Shown in pieces: positions 1-5,810 of a stretch of 8,131 bases of DNA. The stretch spans positions 1 through 8,131 of the forward strand of contig PMBV01000190.1 of NCBI GenBank assembly GCA_003153055.1. The letters run 5' to 3'. This DNA comes from Myxococcales bacterium (GTDB lineage Bacteria; Myxococcota; Myxococcia; Myxococcales; Myxococcaceae). The position numbers were made by a program, and so were the translations under genes. Under the pieces are notes generated by a model, which did no database searches, had not been told where the DNA came from, and saw only the letters and a list, made by a program, of their open reading frames with translations. How positions within the stretch are numbered: position 1 is the stretch's first letter; the number at the start of each line of letters is the position of its first letter.

Positions 1-268
1 CCTCGAACAGCACCACCACCTTCAGCTTCTTGTGGACGATCCAGTCTTGCAGCTTGACCAGCTCGCCCTGCAGCCGAAACAGCTCTTTGAAGTAGAGGGC
101 CCGGTCAATGGCTCCCGGGGTCTGCTGCTCTCCACCCTCTCCCAGCAGCTCGGCGACCCGGTTGTCGTCGATCTCCATCTCGAGCTCTTCGTCGAGGTGA
201 TCGAGCTGCTCGCGGGCGGCACGCTCTTCCAGCCCAGCCTCGGCGGCCGGGTCCTTACGCTTCGGCAT
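1..268 (-). CDS. ppk2: Polyphosphate kinase 2 (PPK2), N-terminal part, cut by window edge
   Basis: PPK2 enzymes transfer phosphate between inorganic polyphosphate and nucleotides in the cytoplasm. Eighty-nine codons are visible, from the ATG at 268 to the left edge. Residues 1-50 form a charged leader rich in Glu, Asp and Arg. Residues 58-89 read ALYFKELFRLQGELVKLQDW followed by IVHKKLKVVVLFE, which matches the start of the PPK2 core; in the family the Walker A loop (GRDAAGKGG) follows at once, just outside the window. The ELFRLQGELVKLQDW block resembles one-domain class I PPK2 proteins such as Pseudomonas PA0141. A GAGAGGG ribosome site (274-280) lies 5 nt before the ATG. The gene is downstream of, and on the same strand as, the small secreted protein at 356-610, 87 bp away. 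The family call is firm. The class and preferred nucleotide cannot be judged from this fragment. Confidence 0.9.
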   Translation of the reverse strand, partial: MPKRKDPAAEAGLEERAAREQLDHLDEELEMEIDDNRVAELLGEGGEQQTPGAIDRALYFKELFRLQGELVKLQDWIVHKKLKVVVLFE

Positions 269-355
269 GATGTCCCTCTCTGGCTCGAGGCGACTCCACC
301 ACGCGGTCAGTGCCCCGCGAGGCGAGCCCATGCTGCCTCGACCTTGGGGCTCCCG

Positions 356-610
356 CTACTTCGCGGCCGGCTCAGCGGAGGGCGCTGCCTCGGGCTCAGC
401 CGTCTTGCCTTCCGCCGGCTTGGTCTCGGTGGCAGCCTTCCCGGCGGCCATCTTCTGCCACTGGCCACCGGCCTTGTGGCAGTCCTTCTTCGTCTTCTGT
501 ATCGCCTGGCCGTCCTTCACACACTGGTGTGTCTGCACCGAGCCACCAGCCAGCGCCGAGGCTCCGAGGAGGGCAGTGGCGAGCGCAGCGCTTCGAATCA
601 ATCGAGTCAT
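356..610 (-). CDS. Small secreted two-cysteine protein, unknown function (84 aa)
   Basis: I do not recognise a named family. Residues 1-22 (MTRLIRSAALATALLGASAL then AG) form a clear Sec signal peptide with basic N-region, hydrophobic core and small residues at the cleavage site. The mature part has a compact segment at residues 26-53 with cysteines at 30 and 44 in the pattern QCVKDGQAIQKTKKDCHKAGG followed by QWQK. A low-complexity tail rich in Ala, Pro, Glu and Lys follows at 55-84. The two cysteines may form a disulfide in the periplasm. The start at 610 is chosen because GGAAGGA (615-621) lies 4 nt upstream and the signal peptide begins there; the same frame stays open much further upstream but only as antisense-like GC-rich sequence. 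It sits between the phosphoesterase gene and ppk2 on the same strand. The tail could tether the module to the cell wall or be a flexible linker; that is a guess. Confidence 0.75.
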   Translation of the reverse strand: MTRLIRSAALATALLGASALAGGSVQTHQCVKDGQAIQKTKKDCHKAGGQWQKMAAGKAATETKPAEGKTAEPEAAPSAEPAAK

Positions 611-753
611 GGAGTCCTTCCGATGCGGCGGGAAAACCGGAGCGAGCGCCCCAGTGAGCAAACCTGACACCCGCGACGCTCCCATGGCGCGAGAGTGAAG
701 TCCATCGAACGGCTCGACCTCGAGGCTTGAGGTCAGTGGGGCAAAATGTCTCG
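611..753. other. Intergenic gap between phosphoesterase and small secreted protein genes
   Basis: No gene is supported here. The gap contains an inverted repeat, GACCTC (716-721) and GAGGTC (729-734) with a 7-nt spacer, 20-38 bp past the phosphoesterase stop codon. It has no T-run on either strand, so it is not a convincing intrinsic terminator. I see no strong promoter for the gene starting at 610. Confidence 0.4.
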
Positions 754-2085
754 TCAGGGGGTCAGGCAACCACCCGTGCCGGGAGCGGGCGCCGCGGGGA
801 TTGAGAGGTCTCGAGAGCAGCCGAAGTCGAAGAGGTCGAGGAGCGCGGTGCTGTTGGCGTCGCGGGCGGTGAGGGCGGGGAGGTCGAAGAGCGAGGCGAT
901 GAGGCGGGTGATGGCGGTGTGGTCCTCCTCGACGTGGGAGACGTAGCCGCGCTTGGCCCAGGGTGAGATGAGCACCAGCGGCACCCGAGGCCCAAGCCCG
1001 GTGAAGGGCGAGCCGGGCACGGCCGCGCACGCGCTGGGAGGCGCCACGTGGTCAGGGAAGCCGCCGCCCTCATCGTAGGTGAAGACGATGGCCAGCCGCT
1101 GCCACTGAGGGCTCGCGAGGGCGTGCTCGTAGATGGTCTTCACCCACGCCTCGCCCTTCTGCAGGTCGGCGGTGGGGTGGTCATCGGTGACGTCCTCCAC
1201 GGCGTCGACGAAGGCCACGTTGGGGAGCGTGCCCTGGTCGAGCGCGTCGTAGAGCTCCTGCATGGTGTGGGCGCCAGGCTCCTTCTTGCTCCAGCCCAGT
1301 GAGGCCTCGAACGGCACGTCGTCGCTGTAGCTGCCCCAGGTCCACCCACCGTTCATCAGGAGGTGCAGGAGCGACGGTGTGTTCGGTGGCGGGTACACGA
1401 TGCCGGTGTCGACGGCGCCAGCGTTGAAGCCGAAGAGCATGAAGTTCCGGTTGGCGAAGGTGCCGCTCTGCACCGGAGCGAAGTGCCGGTCGGCCAGGGC
1501 GAAGGTGCTGCCGAGGAAGTAGTAGAACGGAAGGTCCGCCTGCTCATAGGTCGCCATCACGAAGTGGCCGTCGGTGCCGGTGGTGCGGGCCGCGTTCCGC
1601 ACGAAGCCGTCCATGGCCCCGTCATTCACGCCCGCCGTCATCGACTCGAACTGGTGCCCCGGGTCGGGCGAGAGGCAGGTGGTGGTGGCGTGGAACGGAG
1701 GCACCTGCACGCCCGCGAGGTCGGGGTTGGTGTACGAGGCGGGGAGCGCCTCGGTGTTCGGCTGGCCTTGGTCATGGAGCTTGCCGAAGAGGTGGTCGAA
1801 GCTCCGGTTCTCCTTCATCAGCACGATGACGTGACGAATGGGAATGCTCGACACAACGTCCGGCCCCAGGCCGAGCGTCGTGGCTGGCGTCGCTCCAGCG
1901 CCGAACTGGCAGCTCGTGCGCTGGGGCCCCAGCGTGTCGACGGGGAGCTGGGCGCCGCAAACCATCGCAGGGTCCGCTCGCGTAGTCATGGTGGTGATGG
2001 CCTCGAGGCCCCACTGACCCTTCTGCGGGTTGCAGCCCCAGAGGAGCACCACGGCGCTGCCCCAGGCCCACCTCGTGCCCCTCAT
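754..2085 (-). CDS. Lipoprotein phosphoesterase of the phospholipase C / acid phosphatase family
   Basis: This 443-aa protein belongs to the phosphoesterase family (PF04185 type) that includes bacterial non-haemolytic phospholipase C and the acid phosphatase AcpA, which hydrolyse phosphate esters outside the cytoplasm. The N-terminus [18 protein letters not shown] ends in a lipobox-like LLWGC, so Cys18 is the likely lipidated residue. Family motifs appear in order. [17 protein letters not shown] is at 85-101, with Glu92 and Asn93 as likely metal ligands. VQSGTFANR is at 205-213; Thr209 aligns with the nucleophile position of Pseudomonas Plc[16 protein letters not shown] is at 336-350, with the acidic pair Asp338-Glu339. 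[20 protein letters not shown] is at 365-384, and [10 protein letters not shown] at 387-396. Length and motif order fit a complete enzyme. The ATG at 2085 is preferred over the in-frame GTG at 2097 because GGAGGA lies between them at proper spacing. It overlaps the upstream barrel gene by ATGA. The substrate (phospholipid or phosphomonoester) cannot be read from the sequence. Confidence 0.9.
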   Translation of the reverse strand: MRGTRWAWGSAVVLLWGCNPQKGQWGLEAITTMTTRADPAMVCGAQLPVDTLGPQRTSCQFGAGATPATTLGLGPDVVSSIPIRHVIVLMKENRSFDHLFGKLHDQGQPNTEALPASYTNPDLAGVQVPPFHATTTCLSPDPGHQFESMTAGVNDGAMDGFVRNAARTTGTDGHFVMATYEQADLPFYYFLGSTFALADRHFAPVQSGTFANRNFMLFGFNAGAVDTGIVYPPPNTPSLLHLLMNGGWTWGSYSDDVPFEASLGWSKKEPGAHTMQELYDALDQGTLPNVAFVDAVEDVTDDHPTADLQKGEAWVKTIYEHALASPQWQRLAIVFTYDEGGGFPDHVAPPSACAAVPGSPFTGLGPRVPLVLISPWAKRGYVSHVEEDHTAITRLIASLFDLPALTARDANSTALLDLFDFGCSRDLSIPAAPAPGTGGCLTP

Positions 2086-3017
2086 GATTTCCTCCACAGG
2101 GCCACGCCGAAGGAGAGCGTGACGGCGATGGTCCCCGGGCGGGCCGAGTCATAGGCCACGGCGGGGACCGTGTAGACGAGGCGGTCGCTGTCACGGGTAT
2201 AGCTGCCCGCGAGCCCAAGCCAGACGCCGCTGGCGAAGGTCTTTCGAACCTCTCCAATGACCTGCAGCCGAATGGTGGAGTCGGTGGCCTGGAGCGCCGC
2301 GTTGGGCACCGGTGGAGTCGACCCGACCAGCGCTTCGACGACGACGGTGAAGCTCCTGGCCAAGTCGAAGCGGGTGCCCAGGCCCACCTCGGTGAACGCC
2401 GCGCCTCCGGTCACCAGGCCAGGGGCCACGAGGGCCTCCTGGAGGAAGCCGACCAGCAACAGGCTCCGGTCACCGTCGAGCAGCGACACCCCGCCTGCCA
2501 CCCGCACGGCGCCGTCGAGCGTCACGCCCCCAAAGCCATCGCTGTTGTTGAGCGTGTTCAATTCAGACATCGGCAACCCGGGGTGAGCCATGACCTGCAG
2601 GTTGGCCGCGAGTCGGCCGGCGAGGTAGCCGCTGCGCGAGCTCTCAGGCTGAAACCGGTAGCCGAGCTCGGCAAACCCATGGCCCGAGCCGCCGAGGAAG
2701 GAGGCGTAGGGGTTCGTGCTGGCCAGCACTCCACCGCGGAAGGCCAGCAGCCCGTCCCACTGCACGAGCCAGTGCTTGCCGTCGAGCGCCTCGAGCCCGA
2801 CGGTCCGCGCGCCGAGCTCGCCGACCAGGTCGTCTCCGACGAGCCCCAGCCCGAGGCCGGCGGTCACCATCGGGCTCAAGGTGATGTCGCGGTAGGGCAG
2901 CTCCTCGGTCGGGGGCGCCGGAGCGACCTCGGCCGACCAGCAGAGGCTCGTCGTCAGCACCGCGAGGAGAACTCCGAATCGAGCGCGCATTCCGGTGGAC
3001 CATAACAGCGGAGCCAT
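2082..3017 (-). CDS. Predicted outer-membrane beta-barrel-like protein, unknown function
   Basis: This 311-aa protein is of a type I cannot assign to a named family. A signal peptide is clear ([16 protein letters not shown], residues 14-29, probable cleavage before EVAPAPP). The mature part consists of about ten amphipathic, Gly- and aromatic-rich segments, for example 82-97, 112-124, 130-144, 221-231, 249-262, 264-274 and 297-308 ([12 protein letters not shown]). These look like beta strands of an outer-membrane barrel. The extreme C-terminus (RKS) lacks the usual terminal aromatic residue, although W309 is near. The start is uncertain. The ATG at 3017 has GAGG six nt upstream; the ATG at 2990 gives a tidier signal peptide (MRARFGVLL) but no ribosome site. 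The stop overlaps the start of the phosphoesterase gene by ATGA, so both are made from one transcript and may act together at the cell surface. It is divergent from the VWA lipoprotein gene. Confidence 0.75.
   Translation of the reverse strand: MAPLLWSTGMRARFGVLLAVLTTSLCWSAEVAPAPPTEELPYRDITLSPMVTAGLGLGLVGDDLVGELGARTVGLEALDGKHWLVQWDGLLAFRGGVLASTNPYASFLGGSGHGFAELGYRFQPESSRSGYLAGRLAANLQVMAHPGLPMSELNTLNNSDGFGGVTLDGAVRVAGGVSLLDGDRSLLLVGFLQEALVAPGLVTGGAAFTEVGLGTRFDLARSFTVVVEALVGSTPPVPNAALQATDSTIRLQVIGEVRKTFASGVWLGLAGSYTRDSDRLVYTVPAVAYDSARPGTIAVTLSFGVALWRKS
2090..2095 (-). promoter_or_regulatory. Ribosome binding site deciding the phosphoesterase start
   Basis: GGAGGA on the minus strand lies 4 nt before the ATG at 2085 and inside the last codons of the upstream gene. 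It covers the alternative GTG-initiated reading, which argues for the ATG. It indicates translational coupling with the barrel gene. Confidence 0.75.
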
Positions 3018-3058
3018 GCACTGCCTCGGTCTGCTGGAGCTCAGGAGCCGCCAAGAAA

Positions 3059-3086
3059 TTGCACTGCACAGGTATTGGACTACCTT
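3059..3086 (+). promoter_or_regulatory. Possible promoter of the VWA gene (leaderless transcript)
   Basis: A TTGCAC hexamer (3059-3064) is followed after 16 bp by TACCTT (3081-3086), a fair -35 box and a weak -10 box. Transcription would begin near 3092-3094, at the ATG itself. This agrees with the lack of any Shine-Dalgarno before that ATG. The -10 match is only three of six bases, so this is tentative. Confidence 0.3.
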
Positions 3087-3093
3087 TGCCTAC

Positions 3094-4161
3094 ATGCGGA
3101 GCAACCTGCTGAGTCTCGGTGGTCTGCTGGTGCTTGCCGGCTGTGGGCAGACGGTGCCGGGGTCTGGTTCGCGGTGTCTCGCTCTGACGGAGCCGGGTGG
3201 GTCAGGGCTCTCGACGTCGCTTCCGTCGCGGGTGTCGTGGTCGTTTCGCGTCGACACCTGCACGGGCGAGCCGGTCGCGGGCCTGAGCGCGATGCAATTC
3301 GAGATTTTCGAAGACGGCAAGAAGGTGAGCGCCTACGAGTCGCAGCAGCGCATCGCGGCAAAGGGCGAACGGTTCCGCCTCTATTCGGTGGTGCTGCTCG
3401 ACCTGTCGGGCTCGATGCTGCGCTCGGGTGACTTCTCGCAGCTCCAGGTGGCGGTGAGCGCGTACCTCGAGACCGCGCTCGTCGGCGCCGGTGACGCCCA
3501 TCGTGTTCAGCTCATGACGTTCGATGGCCGCGCCTCACCACAGGTGCTGGTGCCCTTCACGTCTGACCTGTCGGCGCTGAAGGCCGGGCTCGGGTCGCTG
3601 TCGCAGACGGAGTGCAGCGGGCCAGCCGACTGCGCGGGGTACGCGGACCGAAGGACCTGCGCGGCGTGGCGCTGCGTAGACGACTCGACGAACCTCAACG
3701 GCGCGGTGGTGCAGTCGCTCCAGGCGCTCGACACCGTGCGAACGAGTACCGACGTGCCGTGGCACGACGGCGCACTGGTGGTGTTCACCGACGGCACCGA
3801 CCAAGCAGACCGCGTCTCCACGCCCGAGGTCCGGGCCGCGGTGCTCCGTACGAGCGAGCACGTCTTCTCCATCGGGCTCGGCGGAGAGGTCGACGTCGGT
3901 GCGCTCCAGAGCATCGGCCGTGACGGCTACTGGCCGGTTGCGAAGGCCGAGCAGCTCCAGAGCGCCTTCGAGGAGATCGCCCGACGAATGGCGGGTCTGG
4001 CGAACCGCTTTTACTTCCTCGAGTACTGCTCGCCGCGCCGGAGCGGCAGCCACGCGTTGGAGATCAAGGCGAGCGTGGACGTCGCCGACGCGGGGGTGCT
4101 CAGCGGTTCGCTCCTCGGGGCCTTCGACGCGACGGGCTTCCAGAGCGGCTGCCAGCTCTGA
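3094..4161 (+). CDS. VWA-domain lipoprotein with cysteine-rich insert
   Basis: This 355-aa protein carries a lipoprotein signal (MRSNLLSLGGLLVLAGC, lipobox LAGC, lipidated Cys17). Residues 46-85 form a beta-rich segment (VAGLSAMQFEIFEDGKKVSA), similar in style to the domain that precedes VWA in many secreted proteins. The VWA domain follows. Its metal-ion-dependent adhesion site has DLSGS at 103-107 and the distal Asp in VVFTDGTD (Asp233). The third, Thr-type ligand probably lies near STNLNGAV (198-205). Between the second and third motifs is an insert with cysteines at 174, 180, 189 and 194. The tail (300-355) has Cys312 and Cys353, which may pair. VWA lipoproteins bind partner proteins through a divalent metal at the cell envelope; the partner here is unknown. 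The start at 3094 is set by the signal peptide; no ribosome site precedes it. An in-frame ATG at 2995 would overlap the divergent gene and spoil the signal peptide. Confidence 0.85.
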   Translation: MRSNLLSLGGLLVLAGCGQTVPGSGSRCLALTEPGGSGLSTSLPSRVSWSFRVDTCTGEPVAGLSAMQFEIFEDGKKVSAYESQQRIAAKGERFRLYSVVLLDLSGSMLRSGDFSQLQVAVSAYLETALVGAGDAHRVQLMTFDGRASPQVLVPFTSDLSALKAGLGSLSQTECSGPADCAGYADRRTCAAWRCVDDSTNLNGAVVQSLQALDTVRTSTDVPWHDGALVVFTDGTDQADRVSTPEVRAAVLRTSEHVFSIGLGGEVDVGALQSIGRDGYWPVAKAEQLQSAFEEIARRMAGLANRFYFLEYCSPRRSGSHALEIKASVDVADAGVLSGSLLGAFDATGFQSGCQL

Positions 4162-4169
4162 GGCCGTGG

Positions 4170-4832
4170 TCACTCGCCATCGACTCCACCATCGATGGGT
4201 GAGGGTGTCACCACACGGGCGTGGCGGATCGCTACTGGAGGAGCGAGCGTCTGAGCGACCACCGGGCCCCTCCAGATTCGCCGCACCACGTCCATTCCCC
4301 GGACGACTCGCCCGAAGGCTGCGAAGCCCTGCCCGTCGGGGTTGCGGTGGCCGCCGAAGTCGAGCTCCGGCTGCTCGCCCACGCAGATGAAGAAGTCGCT
4401 GGTGGCGGTGTCGGCGCCGTCGCGAGCCATGGAGAGGGTGCCGTCGCGGTGGGACAGCCCAGTGTCGCGCGTGCGCTCGAGGCGAATGGGCGGAAAGTCG
4501 GTGGCCTCGAGCTCTGGTGGCTCTCCGGCCTGGATGACGGCGATTTTCACCTTGTTCTTGGGCTGGTTCGACGCGGTGACTGCGCGGTGGAAGCGCCCGC
4601 CGTCGTAGCGGCCGGCCTTCACGTAGCGGAGGAAATTCGCCGCGGTCACTGGTGCCCGGGCCCGGTCGACCTCGAGCTCGATGTCGCCCACCGACGTCTC
4701 GAGGGCGACCCGAGCGGCCGGCTCGGCGCGGGCAAGGCCCGAGAGGAGCGCGAGGAGCAGAAGCGGCGAAAGGCCCGCCAGCCGGGACCGCAGCTCGGCC
4801 GTCGCTGTCATGGGGAGAGGGTCACCTGTCAT
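4170..4832 (-). CDS. Exported cyclophilin-type peptidyl-prolyl cis-trans isomerase
   Basis: This 220-aa protein catalyses cis-trans isomerisation of Xaa-Pro bonds and should act as a folding helper outside the cytoplasm. Residues 1-36 include a hydrophobic run (SPLLLLALLSGLARA) with likely cleavage before EPAARV. The cyclophilin domain covers about 40-208: VALETSVGDIELEVD (42-56), GGRFHRAV (78-85) with catalytic Arg83, KIAVIQAGEP (96-105) with Gln101, GTLSMARDGADTATSDFFIC (131-150) with Phe148 in the active-site wall, LDFGGHRNPDGQGFAAFG (157-174) and RVVRGMDVVRRI (175-186). The NQPKNKVKI stretch after FHR and SDFFIC in place of SQFFI are typical of one bacterial subgroup, not defects. The ATG at 4832 is chosen because AGGAG lies 7 nt upstream; the ATG at 4811 has none, and the frame upstream to 5012 lacks a signal peptide start. 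The gene converges on the VWA gene with 8 bp between stop codons. Confidence 0.9.
   Translation of the reverse strand: MTGDPLPMTATAELRSRLAGLSPLLLLALLSGLARAEPAARVALETSVGDIELEVDRARAPVTAANFLRYVKAGRYDGGRFHRAVTASNQPKNKVKIAVIQAGEPPELEATDFPPIRLERTRDTGLSHRDGTLSMARDGADTATSDFFICVGEQPELDFGGHRNPDGQGFAAFGRVVRGMDVVRRIWRGPVVAQTLAPPVAIRHARVVTPSPIDGGVDGE
4177..4198. repeat. Inverted repeat at the tail-to-tail gene junction
   Basis: CCATCGA (4177-4183) and TCGATGG (4192-4198) form a perfect 7-bp stem with an 8-nt loop. It lies within the last codons of the isomerase gene and 16 bp past the VWA stop codon. It could serve as the end hairpin of the VWA transcript, although no T-run follows. It may also simply reflect the coding repeat IDGG/VDGE. 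Confidence 0.4.
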
Positions 4833-4839
4833 CTCGGGG

Positions 4840-4844
4840 CTCCT
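4840..4844 (-). promoter_or_regulatory. Ribosome binding site deciding the isomerase start
   Basis: AGGAG on the minus strand, 7 nt before the ATG at 4832. The later in-frame ATG at 4811 is preceded only by pyrimidine-rich sequence, so 4832 is the better start. Confidence 0.7.
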
Positions 4845-4854
4845 GGTTGCAATG

Positions 4855-4875
4855 TGATTCGTTCGAATCATCGTA
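4855..4875 (-). promoter_or_regulatory. Operator-like palindrome and possible -10 box before the isomerase gene
   Basis: TGATTCG (4855-4861) and CGAATCA (4864-4870) form a perfect 7-bp inverted repeat with a 2-bp centre. On the minus strand it immediately follows, sharing one base with, a TACGAT hexamer (4875 down to 4870), a four-of-six match to a -10 box. This would put the repeat over the transcription start, a usual place for a repressor site, and leave a leader of about 30 nt before the isomerase ATG. No good -35 box is visible at 16-18 bp. Confidence 0.4.
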
Positions 4876-4993
4876 GCCCTCTCACTGGCACCCGGTGTGT
4901 CGAGCCGTTTGGGCGCATCGAAATGGCGCGTCTCGGCCGGTGAAATGCCCCCTGTTAGGCAAGACACCCAGGCCTCGCGGTGGCTGGTGCGCC

Positions 4994-5058
4994 TGACCGG
5001 TCGTTGACTCATTCCAAATGACTTGATGACTATCCTTGACGGAGCAAGGCAGTACGAT
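4994..5058 (+). promoter_or_regulatory. Putative promoter region of the AT-hook/zinc-knuckle gene
   Basis: This stretch is less GC-rich than its surroundings. It holds an 8-bp palindrome GACCGGTC (4995-5002), a TTGACT box (5004-5009, five of six to -35), a TTGACG box (5036-5041) and TACGAT (5053-5058, four of six to -10). TTGACT pairs at 18 bp with GACTAT (5028-5033), a three-of-six -10. TACGAT has no partner at standard spacing, so the exact promoter is unresolved. TGAC occurs five times here (4994, 5005, 5019, 5027, 5037). Confidence 0.35.
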
Positions 5059-5079
5059 TAGCACCGGCCCTCCCCCATT

Positions 5080-5084
5080 GGAGG
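5080..5084 (+). promoter_or_regulatory. Strong ribosome binding site before a TTG start
   Basis: GGAGG is followed after 8 nt by TTG at 5093, in frame with the downstream gene. The earlier in-frame TTG at 5036 has no such site (TATCC precedes it) and overlaps promoter-like sequence. This site therefore decides the start. Confidence 0.65.
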
Positions 5085-5092
5085 TTGAACAT

Positions 5093-5590
5093 TTGGCACT
5101 GAAGATCAGCGGTACAGCACGAGAAGTCGCGGCGTATTTGGCTTCTCTCGGCGAGGACGTCGAGGTCACCATCACGACTGAGCAGGCGCCGGCGGTCAAG
5201 GCCCCGGCTCCGGCCCCGGCCCCGGCGAAGCGAGGCCCGGGTCGCCCCAAGGCTCAGGCTCAGGCTCCGGCCGCGAAGCCGGCCCCTGCCGAGAAGGCTT
5301 CTGGCGGAGGGTGCGCGGTCATCGGGTGTGAGAAGCCAGCCCGCTCGAAGGGGTACTGCGCGGCCCACTATCAGAAATACAACAACCTGAAGAAGACCGG
5401 TCGGGCCGCTGAATTCGGCTGGACGGACGACGCCGCGCCCCAGACCGTTACGAACCCGACCCTCCCCCGAGGCCGCGCAGGTGCCAAGGCGAAGGCTGAG
5501 GCGAAGGGCGGCGATGAGGTTGATCCGGCCCTGGTCTCCAAGACCGTCAAGGCCGTTCCGCCCAGGATTCGTAGGGCGAAGCAGGCGTAG
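5093..5590 (+). CDS. Small AT-hook-like / zinc-knuckle protein, unknown function
   Basis: This 165-aa protein is not one I can name. Residues 1-31, starting LALKISGTAREVAAYLASLG, look like a short strand-helix-strand module. Residues 32-70 are a low-complexity Ala/Pro/Lys linker containing RGPGRPK (47-53), close to the AT-hook core that binds the minor groove of AT-rich DNA. Residues 74-92 carry Cys74, Cys79, Cys89 and His92 in the spacing C-x4-C-x9-C-x2-H, with GYCAAHYQKYNNLKKTGR (87-104) continuing. This resembles the C..C..GxCxxHY zinc knuckles seen in some phage and bacterial DNA-related proteins. The tail has another basic RGRAGAKAKAEAK patch (127-139) and ends PPRIRRAKQA. A role in DNA binding or nucleoid organisation, like HMGA-type proteins known in myxobacteria, is inferred only. 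The TTG start follows GGAGG; a TTG at 5036 would add 19 residues. A hairpin terminator follows 12 bp after the stop. Confidence 0.75.
   Translation: MALKISGTAREVAAYLASLGEDVEVTITTEQAPAVKAPAPAPAPAKRGPGRPKAQAQAPAAKPAPAEKASGGGCAVIGCEKPARSKGYCAAHYQKYNNLKKTGRAAEFGWTDDAAPQTVTNPTLPRGRAGAKAKAEAKGGDEVDPALVSKTVKAVPPRIRRAKQA
5204..5227 (+). repeat. Hexamer tandem repeat in the linker coding region
   Basis: Four tandem copies of CCGGCN (T, C, C, G in the last position) encode the Ala-Pro run. A second set, GGCTCA, GGCTCA, GGCTCC, lies at 5251-5268 and encodes Ala-Gln repeats. Both are in-frame six-base units, so slippage would change linker length by two residues without a frameshift. Confidence 0.7.
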
Positions 5591-5602
5591 AGCGCTGGGT
5601 TT

Positions 5603-5628
5603 GAGAGGCCACCTTCGGGTGGCCTTTC
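5603..5628 (+). terminator. Intrinsic terminator hairpin with TTCG tetraloop
   Basis: AGGCCACC (5606-5613) pairs perfectly with GGTGGCCT (5618-5625) around a TTCG loop closed by C-G, the very stable cUUCGg type. Three more outer pairs, including one G-T, extend the stem to 5603-5628. The T-run is short (TTT at 5625-5627). It lies 12 bp past the stop codon at 5590 and probably ends that transcript. Confidence 0.75.
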
Positions 5629-5810
5629 AGCATACGCAGACATCGGCACGCCTGCGCTAAGATGAAACGTTGTCAGCGGCGGCTCGCGACCACCGGCGCC
5701 CTTCCCACATGCATGCGAGCTGCGTCCAATCCAGACGGGCAGGTGGCGGCAACGGCTCGAAAGCACGTGGCTGGTCAGGCTCGGCTACGCCCTCGCCGCG
5801 GTCCGCCGCC
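5629..5810. other. Convergent intergenic spacer, no gene seen
   Basis: This 182-bp stretch lies between the hairpin and the stop codon of the opposing gene at 5811. I see no supported ORF, RNA gene or clear second terminator. A TAAGAT hexamer (5658-5663) has no -35 partner. Confidence 0.4.

Noticed and set aside
324..352. GAGCCC/GGGCTC inverted repeat between the small secreted protein gene and ppk2
   Set aside because: The loop is 17 nt and there is no T-run. Such short GC arms are expected by chance in this composition.
627..640. GGCGGGAAAACC resembling a eukaryotic E2F site
   Set aside because: The genomic context is bacterial, so the match is coincidental.
32..667. Long plus-strand open frame opposite ppk2 and the small secreted protein
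   Set aside because: It is antisense to two better-supported genes, has an Arg/Leu/Ser-rich composition typical of GC-rich shadow frames, and has no recognisable motif.
716..734. GACCTC/GAGGTC inverted repeat after the phosphoesterase gene as a terminator
   Set aside because: The stem is only 6 bp with a 7-nt loop and has no T-run on either strand.
1363..2154. 263-codon plus-strand open frame opposite the phosphoesterase
   Set aside because: It is antisense to a gene with all family motifs; the Val/Glu/Arg/His-rich sequence is a shadow of G/C third positions.
4854..4872. GTTCGAATC resembling a tRNA T-loop
   Set aside because: The flanking five-base arms do not pair as a T-stem and no acceptor, D or anticodon arms are found around it. 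The sequence is better explained as a palindrome.
4221..4943. 240-codon plus-strand open frame opposite the isomerase
   Set aside because: It is antisense to a cyclophilin with intact catalytic motifs, with no domain and no ribosome site.
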